Assembly (NCBI GenBank): GCA_026936325.1
Contig: JAPTHN010000004.1
Span: forward strand, 49,689,289 to 49,753,288
Origin: Platynereis dumerilii
Taxonomy: Eukaryota; Annelida; Polychaeta; Phyllodocida; Nereididae
Reading direction: 5' to 3'
Length of the DNA: 64,000 bases
Program-made: the position numbers and the translations under genes
Notes under the pieces: generated by a model
What the model saw: only the letters and a program-made list of their open reading frames with translations
What the model was told of the DNA's origin: nothing
Database searches by the model: none
Part shown: positions 11,101 through 26,100 of the stretch, in pieces
Layout: each line of letters starts with the position of its first letter
How positions within the stretch are numbered: position 1 is the first letter of the stretch

Positions 11101-14100
11101 GAATCAATTCACATGAAAAGAGAAGCAAGGAACCATTAACAACACACACACTAATAGACAAGAATCACAAGTGGGCTTAACAAAATGTGTGATGTACAAA
11201 ATTTCACAGTTTCAAATTGTAGCCAATGTTTTTTTTGGTTCCGTCAAAGCAGCAATTAATCGAAACCTCAGAAATTTTTGTTTATTCAGATATGCATGAA
11301 TGCCCTCACTTCGATTTTTTAATTTCGTTTTTAAGTTTCTGCAGGTCACCAAATTGGTTAAAAACATACACCGTAACAAACATATAGTTCTGTAATTTGT
11401 GTCATAGTTTTAGGCTTCAGGAGATGGAGGTTATTTTGCAATATTTTTGTAGTCAGCATCTGAAATCTATGTTACAGCTAAATTGTTTGAATATATACAT
11501 ATGGACAGCTGACTTCTTAAACGGAGGAGATTCACCATGGTTAGCATTCCCCATGAGGAACATTTGTGAATGACATCATCAATATCTGTGTTCTAGGATC
11601 AGGTATCCTTTCACTTGAGAAAATATTCATAATAGCTCCTTTCACATATCTATATATCTAAATAACTCTATAGCAATGAATGACAAGCCCAAACTCATCA
11701 ATTAATAGAGCTTTTAGCAGTGACAGGGCACCAGGCAGTTTCTTTTGTTGGCGATTTGCAGACGGGCGATTTGTGTTGTGGCGAGTTGACTTATCAGCCA
11801 TGTCAAATCACAACATGGAGAGAGTGCTGTGTTTGCAGGCATCAGGACTTTTAACAAATTGTTCCCTCATGCTTGTTATCTTGAAGTTTGACTGCAGAAC
11901 TTAGTGGAAAAGAAAGTTTTGAGAACTTTTTCGGAGATTATTTTGGTCACATGACCGAGCGTCCAAGTGTTGCAGACGAAACAGTGGCAGGAGGATGCAA
12001 CGTGACGGCCGTAAAAAACGCATATAAATGGAGTTAAAACCGACCAAATGAATGCTTAAAACAGCCCCGAATGACTGGATAGGTGTTTTCTTTCATCAGT
12101 GCAAAAAACCAGACCAAAATCGGACATTTTTAAGGTAAATTCATCATATTGACAAAGCTGTGTTTATCAAATGCCAATCACTTGAATCAGTCAATGTTGT
12201 CAAATTTGTTCGACCTGTCACTGGTATTTGAGTCATTTTGGCGTGATTTTGCTTGATCTTACGCACATATGAGGTATGTAGGATGATAGAGCAGGTTGGA
12301 ATTAGTATAGTTTGTTGTTTAAAGTGTTTTAAAATGTCAAGAAATGGCTGAATTAGACCATTTTAAAATTACGAAATTTTATTTGTCAAAACTTGATTGT
12401 ACGAAGTAGTTAACGTGAGTTAGCTTGATCTTACACACAAGTGAGATATGTAGGATGATAGAGCAGGTTGGAATTAGTATATTTTGTTGTTTCAAGTGTT
12501 TTAAAATGTCAAGAAATGGCTGAATTAGACGATTTTAAAATTACGAAATTTTATTTGTCAAAACTTGATTGTACGAAGTAGTTAACGTGATTTAGCTTGA
12601 TCTTACACACAAGTGAGGTATGTAGGATGATAGAGCAGGTTGGAATTAGTATATTTTGTCGTTTTAAGTGTTTTAAAATGACAAGAAATGGCTGAATTAG
12701 ACAATTTTGAAATTACGAATATGTATTCGTCGAAACTTGGTTGTACAAAGATGTCAACGTGATTTAGCTTGATCTTACAGACAAGTGAGGTATGTAGGAT
12801 GATAGAGCAGGTTGGAATTAGAATATTTTGTTGTTTTAAGTGTTTTAAAATGTCAAGAAATGGCTAAATTACACAATTTTGAAATTATAAAAATATACTT
12901 GTCAAAACTCGGTAGTACGAATATGTGAACGTCATTTGGCTTGATCTAACACTCAAGAAAGGTATGTAAAACGACTGTGCTGGTTTCAATGAGTATATTT
13001 AGATTTTTTAAGTGTTTTAATATGTCAAATAGACTTCCAGTGAAAACGGCGATAAACCAGAACGGCTATTCGTATATTTACAGACAATACCTAAACGGCG
13101 ATGATCAAAGTCCAAAACGGCGATGAAAATTTTAGTTAAAAAATCAACTTAGAAAAGTCTGATATTTTTTACTTTGCAGCAAAAAAGTTCACATCCATGA
13201 TATTTGTTACTTTGTTTTCAAAATAATGTAATATTTTGTTGTCTAAATTGACATGTTATAATGTAGCTAAAACTTAGTAAATGTGTAAGACTTGATAAAA
13301 CACAACAAAAAAGTAACTAAATGATCTTTTTGATAACGGAAACAATGCTGGATAACAAAATGTATTAGTGCTGGACATCGTTCAATTTTTAATGATACGA
13401 TAATATCACGATAAATTTGTAATGATACACGATATTTATTGCGATAATTGAGCAGTATCAATCATGCAAAAGGCGAAGTTTGTGACTTAAATGCTGTCAA
13501 AAAGTATAGTTCTTGACACAAAAAAGTGTTTGCCTAAAAATTGGTCATGTTTCACGAAAAACAACAACTTTCGTCGTGTGGGTTATCGTGATGTCACAAT
13601 AATACGTGAAAAGATTATCACGATAAGTCTGTGAACCGATGCATCGTGATATATCAATTAATCGGCCCAGCTCTAAAATGTATTATGTTAAGAGTAAAAT
13701 TACTAAGTTTTCAAGCTTTTGCTACCAATAATTAGTGCAATAGCCGTTCTTGTTTTCTAGTCAAATTTATCATCGCTGTTGCCGTTATGGTAAATATACG
13801 AATACCCGTTCTGGTTTATCGCCGTTTTGACTGCACACGGTCAAATGATAGCTGAATTAGACAATTTTGAAATTATGAAAATTTAATTGTCATAACTTGT
13901 TTGTACGAACATGTATATGTCATTTTGCTTGATCGAACACTCATGTGAGGTACATAGGATGATCTGATGATAGCGCAGGTTTTAATGAGTATATTTAGAT
14001 TTTTTACGTGTTTTAAAATGTCGGGAAATGACTGAGTTTGACATTTTTGAAATTATGAATATTTAACTGTCAAAATATGGTCGTACTATTAAAGATGTCT

Positions 14101-17100
14101 GGGAAATTTTGCATGACTGGTCACTCATGCGAGTCACCAAGGATTATAGACAGATTGGATATAAATAATTTTCAAGAATTTAAAAATGTTATGAAATGGC
14201 TAAATTAGACGATTTTGAAATTAAGAAAAATGAGTTTCTCCAAACTTGGTTGTACGAAGATGTGAATGTCATTTTGCTTGACCGAACAGTCTTGAGAGGT
14301 ACGTATGATGGTAGCGCAGCTTAGAATGAGCAGTCAGGGAAATTATCACCAGCTGATGACTATCAATGTCCACAGCCCCTCATGACACTCAGCCTAGCAC
14401 TGTCATCACCCTCCCATGACACTCTCCAAGTGTCATGGCCCATCCATGTCAGACATAGGCAGTGCTGAAAATCATCTTTGGCAGGCTATTTAAAAAGAAC
14501 TACTGCAACTATCACTTCCAAACTTGGTATAAAGTTGTATCACAGTTTCAACTAACTCTATAAATTAGGGCTTACCTATCCATTACATAATCAGGAAAAT
14601 AACCAGAGAAATTAGGAAATTGTCATCAGCTGCTGATGACTTTGCAGTATTTCGCGAAATTGGATAGAATTAAGTCCCGCTGCTGACATGCTGCTGTGTG
14701 ATGAGGATGGCTGCACAGAGATCAGATTTTCTTCTGATACCCAACTGATCAAACCCACAAACTCAATCATAGGGCTGCACGATATATCGAAATGATATCG
14801 ATATCGCGATATCACATGCCACGATATTGATATCGTGCCAAAAACGATATTCACGATATCATTATTTTCAAAAATTGACAAAATACAACCCACTTTTTGG
14901 GCCGCCGAATGCCGTTTCGGCGGCAAAAATGGCCATTAAACGTCTGTAGAAGGTGGCGAAAGGTGCCAAACCATTAAATTAGAAACATTTTAACGTTTAT
15001 TTGATGAAAATCCGACCAGAATTGACGAAATTAGCAAGAAATTGTGGAAAATCCGAAGCATGCTGCTGCATGCAGTTCTCCCTGACACGATCTGACCTAC
15101 TGAGGCGCGGGGTCCCACTGGTGGGCGCAGGGAGCAGTCAGTTGAGGGAGCAGTTCTTTAATTTTACCAAATATCGAAATGATATCGTTATCGACAGTTT
15201 AACCCCTAATATCGATATCGACCATTTTTCCAATATCGTGCAGCCCTACTCAATCATCCCGTCAGCGCCATTACTTGGCTGGAATTGCAACTGTCCTCAT
15301 ATGATGGTAATTTCCCTGACTGATGAGAATATTTGATTTTTGCAAATGTCAAGAAATGGCTGAATTAGACCATTTTGAAATTGTGAAAATTTAAATATCA
15401 AAACTTGGTTGTACGAGTATGTGAACGTCATTTAGCTTGATCGAACACTAAAGAAAGGTACGTAGGACGACATCGCAGGTTTCTATGAGTATATTTTGAT
15501 ATTTTAAGTGTTTTAGAATGTAAAAAAATGGCTGAACTAAGACGATTTTGAAATTATGAAAATTTTATTGTCAAAACTTGGTTGTACGAAGATGTGAACG
15601 TCATTTTTCTTGATCGAACGCTCATGAGAGGTATGTAGGATGATAGCACAGCCTTTAATGAGTATTTTACAATTTTTTAATGTCTTTTGAAACATCGATA
15701 AATGACGAGTTTGACATATTTGAAATGAAAATTTAACTGTTGTTCAAAGATGTACTTGATGGAGTTTTGTAGGATGTTAGCTGGATAGAATTCCAAATAA
15801 GCACGTTTTGTATTTTAAAGTGTTTAAATCTGTCAAGGGATGACCGAGTTTGACGAATTGAAAATTTTTCAGTAAACAAGTGATCAAAACAACCGAAATT
15901 TAAAAAAACTATATCTTTCTTTTTTAGGGGAAGTTCATGGACTTCAGAATGGAGAGTGCTTCATCTGATGAATGAAGAAAGGAAAATATATGTATGTTGC
16001 AAAGGTAAATAGACAATGTCAATTAACATGACTGTAATTTAGAAAAGTAAACATTTTGATGGATGAATAGTATCATGAATGTTGATAAATCAATACATAT
16101 CTATTGTCATTGCTGTATTGTGAAGCGTGCATTTTGGGGGGCATTACATGAGGTGAATATGAGGCGTTCCGCGGCTTTTCCTATCTCTTCCATCAATTTT
16201 TTGCCATTGGCATTAAGCGCCCAGTGGGCAGATGTAATGATGAGACGGTCAATTAGTTGTTGAAATAAACCTGAGATCTTGTCGGAATCTTGTTGGTGTC
16301 CTTTGAAATGCAGAATGTATGGAACTATCTAATCTGCTAATTTAATATTTTGGGTTTTTGTGCCACACAATATTGGAAATTAACATTATTATGTAGGCCC
16401 TACACCATTGTGCCATGGTTTGATGCCTTCACTAAATTAACATTGCTCATCATCTACAGGTCACGCAGTAGAAATTCACATACTCACGGGTGGATTAACT
16501 ATTTTGTAATTTGTCTATCACGTTTTTGTGATGTTTTGGTGCCGTTTTTGTGGGAATTTTGACGACGACCATCCATCATGTCCATGCTGGAATTGCGGAT
16601 CGTTCACAATTGTTTTTGTGATCCTTTCAAGTTCGGCGGACTATTTAAATCGCCAGAATGATCAAAATTAGGATGTAATTTGATAGAATATATTTAATTC
16701 TTAGTCTAATAGTTCAAAATGTGAACAAGAATCCACGGATTCAAAGCCTGGCTCAAGTGGCAGTGATGACGGTAAAATATGTAGCAATGCTGGTGAAATA
16801 GTTTAGTCTACTTTATGGTTTGGAAATGGCAGAGAAAGGTGGTTCTGAATTGCGGCAAGTGAAGTGTTGTTCCATGTACAAAATAATATCCAAATAACCA
16901 CGAAAAGAATGAGTACGATCTTTTCAAATCGTGAAGTCGCCCAATTTCCTCCTTTGAAAAAAATGGCGAAATTGAAAAAAATTTGGAAGAAAAAATTTTT
17001 TTTTTTAATTTAGGAAAAAAAATTGTAAATCTTGGCACAAAAAATTTTTAAATTTGAAAAAGAGATGTTGCCTGATTTCCTCTTTTTGAAAAAAAAAAAA

Positions 17101-20100
17101 AATAATGTAAAAAAAAGTTGAAATTTTTATTTTTTTTTCAAATCTTGGAGAAAAAAAAAATTTGGGAAAAAAAAAATTTTTGAAATTGAAAAAAAAAAGT
17201 AATTTGAACAGTAGAGTTGACAGACAATATTTTCAGACCATTACACCTGAATTAGCCTGGAACAATACATTTGAGACGCACTATGAATATTTTTTTTCAT
17301 AGCCTGATAATCCAAGAAATACTGTAACCTGTGAGGGCAATATGGGTTTTTCTAGCTCCATGACGTAGTGATTTGGTTTACTGTAAGTTAAGGATGAAAA
17401 GTCTGTTGTTCATGCACAATTTTACAGCATCACCACCATTTTCTAATTTTCGCTGGTGAAAAAGAATCTTGTTCACATAAATAGAATTTCGGGGAGACTG
17501 CGTTTATAGTAAAATTCAGAACAAATGAATTTAATGCGATAAAAAGTGACTATCGCTATTAAAATTAGGGATATTATTATATTGTAAAATATCAAATAAT
17601 GTCCAGCATTAGCATTTTATATTCAGATATTCAAATTTTGTTCACTTTTCTTTTTCTTACAGTGGTTTGTAGTGAAAGCCCTAAAACACAGATGTACGCC
17701 ATGGACAGAAACATGTACGGCTGCCGCAACTGTCAAGATGGAATGCTTTCGTCCACCTAATTCTTCTTTTGAGTGAAACTTAAAAACTACAGTGTAAGTA
17801 TATATATAATATATATGAGGAATCATCATATGACATACTCCATCATAATGCAAATTTTAACCGTCCAGGGGAATTTAAGCGGTTCATTAAAAAAAAAACA
17901 TTTAGCGGTTTCTGACCTTAGCTATTCAGTTACTTAAAAAAATATCTGATTTACTAATTTTGCCATCCCTGGTCACATCCAGTGGTGGGCATTAACTCAT
18001 TAATCCGTTAATAACGAAGCTAACAAATTGAGTAATTGTCAGCTAAGTTAACAATTTTTTCACATGAACAGTAGTCTGGTTATAAGTTAATAACTTCTCT
18101 CAATTGTTTTAACAAAATTACAAGTCAATTCATTAATTACAAGTCCATTAAGTTAATAAAGTCCATTAGTGAATATTATGTCAAAAAAGCTGTAAAAAGA
18201 TACATTTTTGCATGAAGTAGACGAAAGTTAGCTAAATGGTGAAACCCACACAGACATTGTCTGAGTTTGTAAGTCCGGAAATTTAACCTTTGCCTCTTTT
18301 TGAGAAAGATGAGCCTCATTCTGGTAGTTGTGGTAAATATTTTCCCATACATGTAAATTGTTTTAATCGAATTAAAAAAACAACTTAACTTTAACTTCAG
18401 TTTATATATATACTTGGCAAATTTTTTTTACTAATTAATTTTAACTTAGGTAATGAATTTCTCAACTTTTTAACAGTTTTAAAACTTAGTTAATTTTTTA
18501 CTTGCGCACCACTTAGTAGAAAATTTCTGTACTCACAGAATTTGATCTTGATATCTTAAATACCCGAAATGCGCTGGGAAAAGTAAGAAGTTGTAAAGAA
18601 TGGAAAAAATTATTTTATGTCAAATGTGGCATGCTTCAGTAACCGGGTAACTTCAGTAGCAAAATAAGCAAAGGCGATGGTTTCGTAATAGGCATTTACC
18701 TGTCTAACGTGTTTGATGGTTATGAAGTGGCCTTAAAATGGGAAACTATACAGTAGCTGGAGGCCTCTTAAGTGAGCTTCCATATTCTTTTTGTTTCAAA
18801 TCGCTACATGAATTCACAAAAGCAATCCAAATTTTTGTGATTGAGCCTGTTTTGAGGTCAGGGAAAACTTGTTAAAAGTCAGGGAATTTCAAAATTCGAC
18901 TCGAGTGGTAACCCTGGATGTGAAATGTTTATGCACACGCTTATTCTGGGATTCTGTTCATTTATGAATTCTTACTAATTCACATGTCCTTTGTTTTCTT
19001 TTCCAGTCCTTCAGATAACACAGATCAAGCCATCCTCCTGAGCCAAACACAACCTGTGCCCCGATTTTCTGGACCGTACCTACAATTTTGTGATATAAGG
19101 ATCTCAGATTAAAGTACACATACATATGCATGTAATTGATCTGGTTTTAAGTTAAAATTAGTCTGCAAAAAATATCAACCCGTATGACTGATCCGACTAT
19201 TATAAGAAATAACATATGGCCTAAATTCTGCTGGTTTGATAAAATTGCACCTGTCGCGAAGCCATTAAACTTATTGTTAACTGAGTTTGATTTATTGACT
19301 ACCTTCTTTTTGATTTGGATGAATATATGAAAATGTTTAGCAACAATAGCATGTGAATTTCATCAAATCTTTGGTACATTTCATTTATCAAAATGGAAGA
19401 GGTGTAGGCCTCTTGTTGGCTTATATGATATGAATTATCTAATATCTATAATGGAAAAGGTCTAAGATATGTCCTGTAAACCTCCTTGGGATATATTGGT
19501 TCTCCGTGTTTGGTTAGACCTTTCTGTGGCTATGTCCTGCATCTCTGGTTCTAATCTGATTATCATCTTCTTACAATCGTTGTGAATTATTCATTACTTC
19601 ATTAATATAAATGAAAAAGTCAACCGCTAACAATTGACATGTGAATTTCATTGAAGTGCTGAAGAATATTGATCGAAGCTCTTGTTACCCATGACAATGT
19701 TTCATTGGCGACGATTCTCATGTGAAATTGGCTTGACGTCTTTATGTAGTTTTCATATCTTGGCTTTCATTTGTTGCTTGGTGTACTGGCACTCTGTGAT
19801 TCAGATGAGAATTTGGGTTCTCCTCGTTATCTTTTCAATTGTTATTGGTTTATCATTATCTAAACTAAAATGCCAGCCTCCAGGCATATACCTCACAATT
19901 TTCATAAATTTTGGTTCACATATTTACTGATTTGAATCTTAGGTTATACCCAGATGGTGGATGAGTTACAGATGAATTTTTAATTCCCCTTGGAGGCATA
20001 TTTTCTATTATGTGGCACATGGAAGCCTATATTGATTTAGGCCTATCAAGAGTAACAGCTGTTTAAAAAATTTTCCAAGGGTTAAATAAGCCGTGCAGTG

Positions 20101-23100
20101 TTAAAAGTTCCCTCATGCCTAAAACGTGGGAAAGCTTTCTGAGACTTTCAACTTTAATGAACAAGTTAGTGGCAATTGGCCCTATCTCCGGTACTTCCTT
20201 CTCTTGCACAAGTACACCGAAATCTGTACAAGGCCTGGTTGTTTTCAAAAAGGGTGCTATGTGGCCTGTGACTCTCATCAAAGCTAAATTGGTTATGCAT
20301 ATTGCACATTGACATGTGAATGCCGGTTTCTCCATTAATTGATATCGATTTATTTTTTAATTGTCCTGATTTGTCTTTTTAATGGTATATTTCTTTCTTA
20401 TGGTAATTCTGTTTTATGTAAAAACATGGTTCCATGTGGATCTATAATGAAATGACAATCTGCATCTTCATGGCTGATTGTCACGAGTATGATCAACAAA
20501 GGGCAATTTGCATGCCTTGGCATTCTCTGTTGTCTCGCGCACCTATGCTGCGGCATTATCATATCATAATATATTATATCTTGTGCTTCCCATGACAAAT
20601 TCTGGTGCTGATGAGTGGTAAAACTCAACTCACTCCCAATAGGCCAGACATGAATGAATGACAGCTTCTCGAATCTTCAACATAACATTTCTAAGGTTTT
20701 TTCGACAGGCAACAAAAAATCTCAATATTTATTCTGCCAAAAAATTACTCTGACTCCTCAGGTTTCCTGAATTTCAACTCCGACTCTCGACTCCTCTTTC
20801 AGCAATATTTGGACAAAAATATGAATAATTCCACAATGTTTCCAAGGGGTTTTTGTACATAAAAATTAATTTTGTGTGTTGGAACCATAAATTTTATACA
20901 GTTTACATTATTCTATAATGTGTTTTTATCAATCCTTAAAAATACTTTTCAGGAGTCAGGAGCCACCTGATAAATTTTCGACTCCGAATCAACCTAGAAA
21001 CCAAAGTTGGATTCGTACTCCAACTGCACGACTCCGACTTCAAAGCCCTGCATGGATGACATTCAAACATAGGCCTAATGCTCAAGATGTACTGCCCAGG
21101 GTATTGTAGTGCGTTTGTGTATTGACCTCTGAATGGCGGTAGTCCCACATTGTGTGTTTTGCAGTGTACCAAACCTATGACATGACATTTATGGAATTTG
21201 GTGACAATGTTTTTAAAACATTTTTCAGTTTCTAGAGTAGAACTAAAAAATGTCAAAAATGTTGCGACCAATGCGTTTTGTTATGGTTTTTTGTTATAGA
21301 TGTGCTGTTTGGTATCTTAATGCTCTAAGGAAAATTTAAATTTGTACAGAAAAATTATCAATTTTCAATGCAGCGTGATTCCGTAAATATCGGCGTCAGA
21401 TTTTGCCGAAAAATAACTGAACTATGGATTGTCAATATGAAAATCCAAAAAGTTGGAAATTCGACTTTAAAAAAAATGTTTTTTATCCTTAGTGCAATCA
21501 TGGTGGTGATTCACTGTACATTTATTTGCCATGGTATTGAAGTTAAGTGACTTTGAACTCTTTTCATGGTAATTCAGATTGTTTATTGTAAATTTTCATG
21601 ATAATATATGTATATATTGAGTATTTTTTTCCAGTCGTGAAGATCACACAGATCGATTGAGCAATCGTCCTGACCCAAAAAACAACTCCCTGCAATTTTG
21701 TGTTGAGACCTTAGATTCAATTGAAAATACTTATGCTTATAACTAATCTGGTTTTCAGTTGTAGTTATTAGAAAATATCTGCCAAATGTGTCAAACATCA
21801 ACTCCTATAATACGGCACATCAAAACCACTTCTCACCATAAAAACTTTCACCTGGATGTCTACTGTATACTAAATGAACGATTAAAATTAATGTCTGAAA
21901 ATGATCTACTAAATGCTTTGTTTTTGATTTGGATGAGGACATGAAAATGTTTGGCAACAATAGCTTGTGAATTTCATCAACTTTTTTGTATATTTGATTT
22001 ATCAAAGTAGAAGAGGCAGATTGAAGTTCTTTGCCTGTATGGGTTCGACTCCCGGTTGGGGAACCCAAAATTTTCAGTGTACCTTTATGAGCAAAATTCC
22101 AGCTGGATGTCGTTCGGATGAGACGTTAAATTGGCGGCCCCTTGTATCAGTGTCTGTGCTGGACAAGTAAAAGATCCCTCACATGGGGTAAATGTGTAAC
22201 ATGTTGAGGACTCCTGCTCTCTCTCTCTCATCTCGTCAATGAACCCTCGTGAGCGCCCAGAACTGGGCTTAGAGGGCTGCACTTACTATATCTATCTATC
22301 TATCTATAAATAGAAATCTATAAATAGAAAAAGGTCTATAATATGTCCTAGCTATTAATAGGCCTATCATTGAGAGATTTTAATTCATTGTTTGGTTTGG
22401 CCTTTCTATGGCAATGGCTGGTCTCCGGTTCTAATGCGAGTCCATCTTTTGACAATTAATGTCAATTATTCATAACTTCATTAAATGAAAATGTCAACCA
22501 CCAAAATTTGGCATGTGAATTTCATTGAAGAGTTGGTTAATCACATTTAATATCTGAATCTTTTGATCACAATTTTGATTACCTGCGATAAAAATTTCAC
22601 AAACATGATGTCTGCCAATCCTTGAAAAGCTCGAAATTTGGTTTCCAAAAAGCTGCAGACAAACTGAGAAAGATCCTCAATTGGATGGAAGTTTATTCTC
22701 TGGGCTTGTGGTCTTTCTTTGGGTTTCTTGGTGCTCTTTGACTGTTGATTCTGTTGTGAATTCGGGTTCCTTTTGTTATCTTTTAAGCTGCTATTGGTTT
22801 ATCAATGTCTATGAATACCAAGTACTAGTTCAACACCGATTTGGAGGTTTCTAACATGCATTTTTGTCAGTTAGATCCCGACCGGATACTTTGAATTCTA
22901 GGCCTATACAAGCTACGGCTGGTTTCAAAAAATATCCCAAATGGCATGTGACTCTCATCAAAGCTAGATTGATGTGTTTGAGGTTATGTTATGCACATTA
23001 GTATGTGACTCTTTGAGTTCTCCAGGAATTTGGAATTACTCGTATTGTTTGCACTCCATGTTTCGTCTTTTTGATGTTACTTTATTATATCTGGGTAGTA

Positions 23101-26100
23101 ATTGCGCTTCCTATAAAGGCATGGTTACCTGTGATTCTATAATGCAATGGTACCATGTATCTATATGACAAGAGTGGAACTAATTTGATCAACCAGGGGT
23201 AATTTGTATGCCTTGGCATTCGTTATTGAAACTGCCCTGCCCACCTATGCTGCGGCATTATATATTATATTAGGCCTATTACATGGGTTGTTTCGTAATT
23301 GAGAGGTTTCTCCCTGCCTATACCATTTATATTTCTCTGAGGCTTTCAAAAGACGGCCGGTACCAGTTGTTGTCCCGCAGGCCTCAGTTTCTTTATTCCT
23401 TGTTAAAGCAAACCACTGCTCTTATCTTGTTAATATTATGTGTGTCCACTCATGGAGAAAAAAACAATTATGCCTCAAGGAATCTTACCCTATCATGTAA
23501 TTCTCCAAAGTTATTCTTGAATCAATTTCTATTTCTGCTTCTTATGTTCTCATTTTCATTTATTGTTTCTAAACCTATGTTATTATGACTTTATAAGTGA
23601 AAATATCAAAAAACTACATTTGCCATGTGAATTTTATTGAAATAATTTAGAGAAATTTTGTATGATTTTTTGATTTTATTCTGCATTGATGGTTTACAAT
23701 CGATGACAATTTTATGTGTCCCAAATCAGTGTTTCACAACAAAAGTTAATCATTCATGACTGCATGAACATTAGCATGTGAATTTCATTGAAAGAGTATC
23801 CAAATATAATTTTTCCTACACTTTTGCTTCTAATCCATCATTTTGACAAGCAGAATCTCCAAAAGTTATGGTCCGAAAATGTCAAACAACAGTATTTGGC
23901 ATGTGAATTTCATCGAAAGGGTTTCCAAATATAATTTTTCCTGCATTTTGTTTCTAATGCATCATTTGACAAGCAGAATCTTCGCAACTAATGGTCAGGA
24001 AACGTCAAACAATAATATTTGGCATATCGATTTCATTGAAAGGCTGTCCAAATACAATATTTGCACTTTAGCTTGTAATATTCACTGTGAATATTTTTTT
24101 GTCTGTCTGTCTATAATTTGACATAACTAATGGTGAAAAATCTGTTCTCTATTGCTTCAAAATTGTTGGATTGTACTTTTTAAAATTGGTTAGTTTTTAA
24201 TTAAAACAAAAAGTCAAACAGTATTTGGCATGTGCATTTCATTGATAGGGTTTTCAAATACAATTTTTTTCTTACACTTAAACCAAAGTTTTTAGCCCTT
24301 ATATCAGGAAAATTTCGAAACAATATTTAGCATGTCAATTTTATTGAAAGGTTGTTACTCTAATTTTTAATTCATGTATCTTGATCATTTTCAGTTGATC
24401 ATTTCTCAAGTCATATAAAAAAACCTTCATTCCAATATCTCATGTTGTCTGTCCATTCCGCTACTTTAGGAGTTGCAAGGTGTTTTGATTAGTAGTACAG
24501 CTTATAATTTCATTGTGTTGCATTTCTATGGTCTTTCTGTGATAATTTTTTCTGCAAATGAAGTGACATCCATTGTTGGGTATCTCCTGTCAACTCTAAT
24601 TTCATGAAGTGAACCTTTCAATCTTATATATTTGCCATGTGAATCTCATTTACAGAATGTGTTCTGCATAGTCACTTTTAATCTGCATTCACCACTTACG
24701 AGGTTTTGAAAATATGCCTTTTTAGGTCTATTAATCTGATTCTCAATCCACCCATTCACAAAGCTGTGTATGCACCGGTTAATGACCCAAAAATATCCAA
24801 CACCAATATTTGCTCATGCCTTTCATTGAATTTGACAAACACAGTTTTCACTGCTTCATGAACTGAAAATGTCAGCTGCCACATTTGCCATGTGCATTTT
24901 ATGGAAAGGCTTTGTATAATAGTTCTTCATTATGCAAAATACCCCTATGCCACAACAAAGCTGACTACAATTCTTTTTTTTAAAAGAATTTCTTGTTATT
25001 AATGTTGCTGTGGGTGCCTCAGCAATTCAGCTTCCGTCCAGTTCAGTGTGGAACTCAGATTTTAGATTAGTTTTTTGCTTAATTTTGTTGCTTAAAACAA
25101 CTGTCAACACTTCCAAGTACATTTTATATCTAGAAAATATAGCAAAGAAAATACTGCAATAGGCATGCAGGTGTTTTCTTTGTTAAAAGTGTTAATTTGA
25201 AGGTATTATACAACTGGCTTAATCCACGGCGTCTGCTAGCATGGTGAGACTGTCATACCTTGTTATAGTTAATGAATGGACTGGTCTGGTCAACTGAAAT
25301 CATACACAAATCCCCTTGTTTCTGCCTGTGTTCAGGCCCATTTAAGACAAAGGATAAAATACAATGAAAGTCTGTGACGTCACCACAGCCATTTTGTGAA
25401 TTACAGGCAGTTTCTTGTAGGCCTATTTCTGCCAACAAAAAATTTATGTAGGGTAAAAAAAATTGTTGAATGAGATGGAGAATTTTATTATTCTTGTAGG
25501 ATTTGTTAAATAATCCAATTGCAACACATGGAAAGGAGATACAATGGTTAAAACATCATGTTCAATCCTCAGAAGTTCTTTTGTTTACTTTTTTTAATGG
25601 ACTTGTTTCAGACTCTTATCAATTAGGTATGAGGGGCCCATACATATACAGGCGAATCCACCCGTTTGCATAATGCCCTGTGGACGGATTTACCACCCTT
25701 GCTGGACGGATTTAGCAGCAGCCTGGACGGATTTAAATGACCCAACCTTAAATTTTGGTTACCATGGTTTCAGCAGAAATTATTTGAATATTTCACTTCT
25801 TTTACAATGAAATATAGTATGGAATGTGCTCCTTCCAGCGGCCTAAGTTTAACTTTTTTATCTTTGCTCGCTTTCTTGGAAATACTGTTTTAGCCAAAAG
25901 TGGACAGATTTACTATCCTTGACTCTGCAAATTCATTGGATTTTATGGAACTACTGATGTGTCTGCTCCAACCAGTGTGCTGGATGATTGAGGGGCGACT
26001 GCGATTATCATGAAACACTGCAGGTAGTGTGTTAAAATCAGTTAAACCACTGTTAAATATAGTTTTTAGTCTTCAGATTGCCTTTTGTTTACATTTCTAG

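Larger units (their letters stand above)
12190..15870. repeat. 172-bp satellite array, ~11 units, interrupted twice
   Basis: The block GCTTGATC-TAACAC recurs at 12251, 12423, 12595, 12767 and 12939, exactly 172 bases apart, then at about 13927, 14112, 14276, 15435 and 15607. Units also share AAGTGTTTTAAAATGTCAAG, TTGAAATTACGAAA and GTAGGATGATAG. Subtracting the two insertions (13031-13846 and 14331-15327) restores the 172-bp phase closely, so both insertions landed in a pre-existing array. Early units are about 90% alike; units beyond 13900 are more diverged, the last ones barely recognisable. Period and AT content are those of many animal satellites. Confidence 0.93.
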
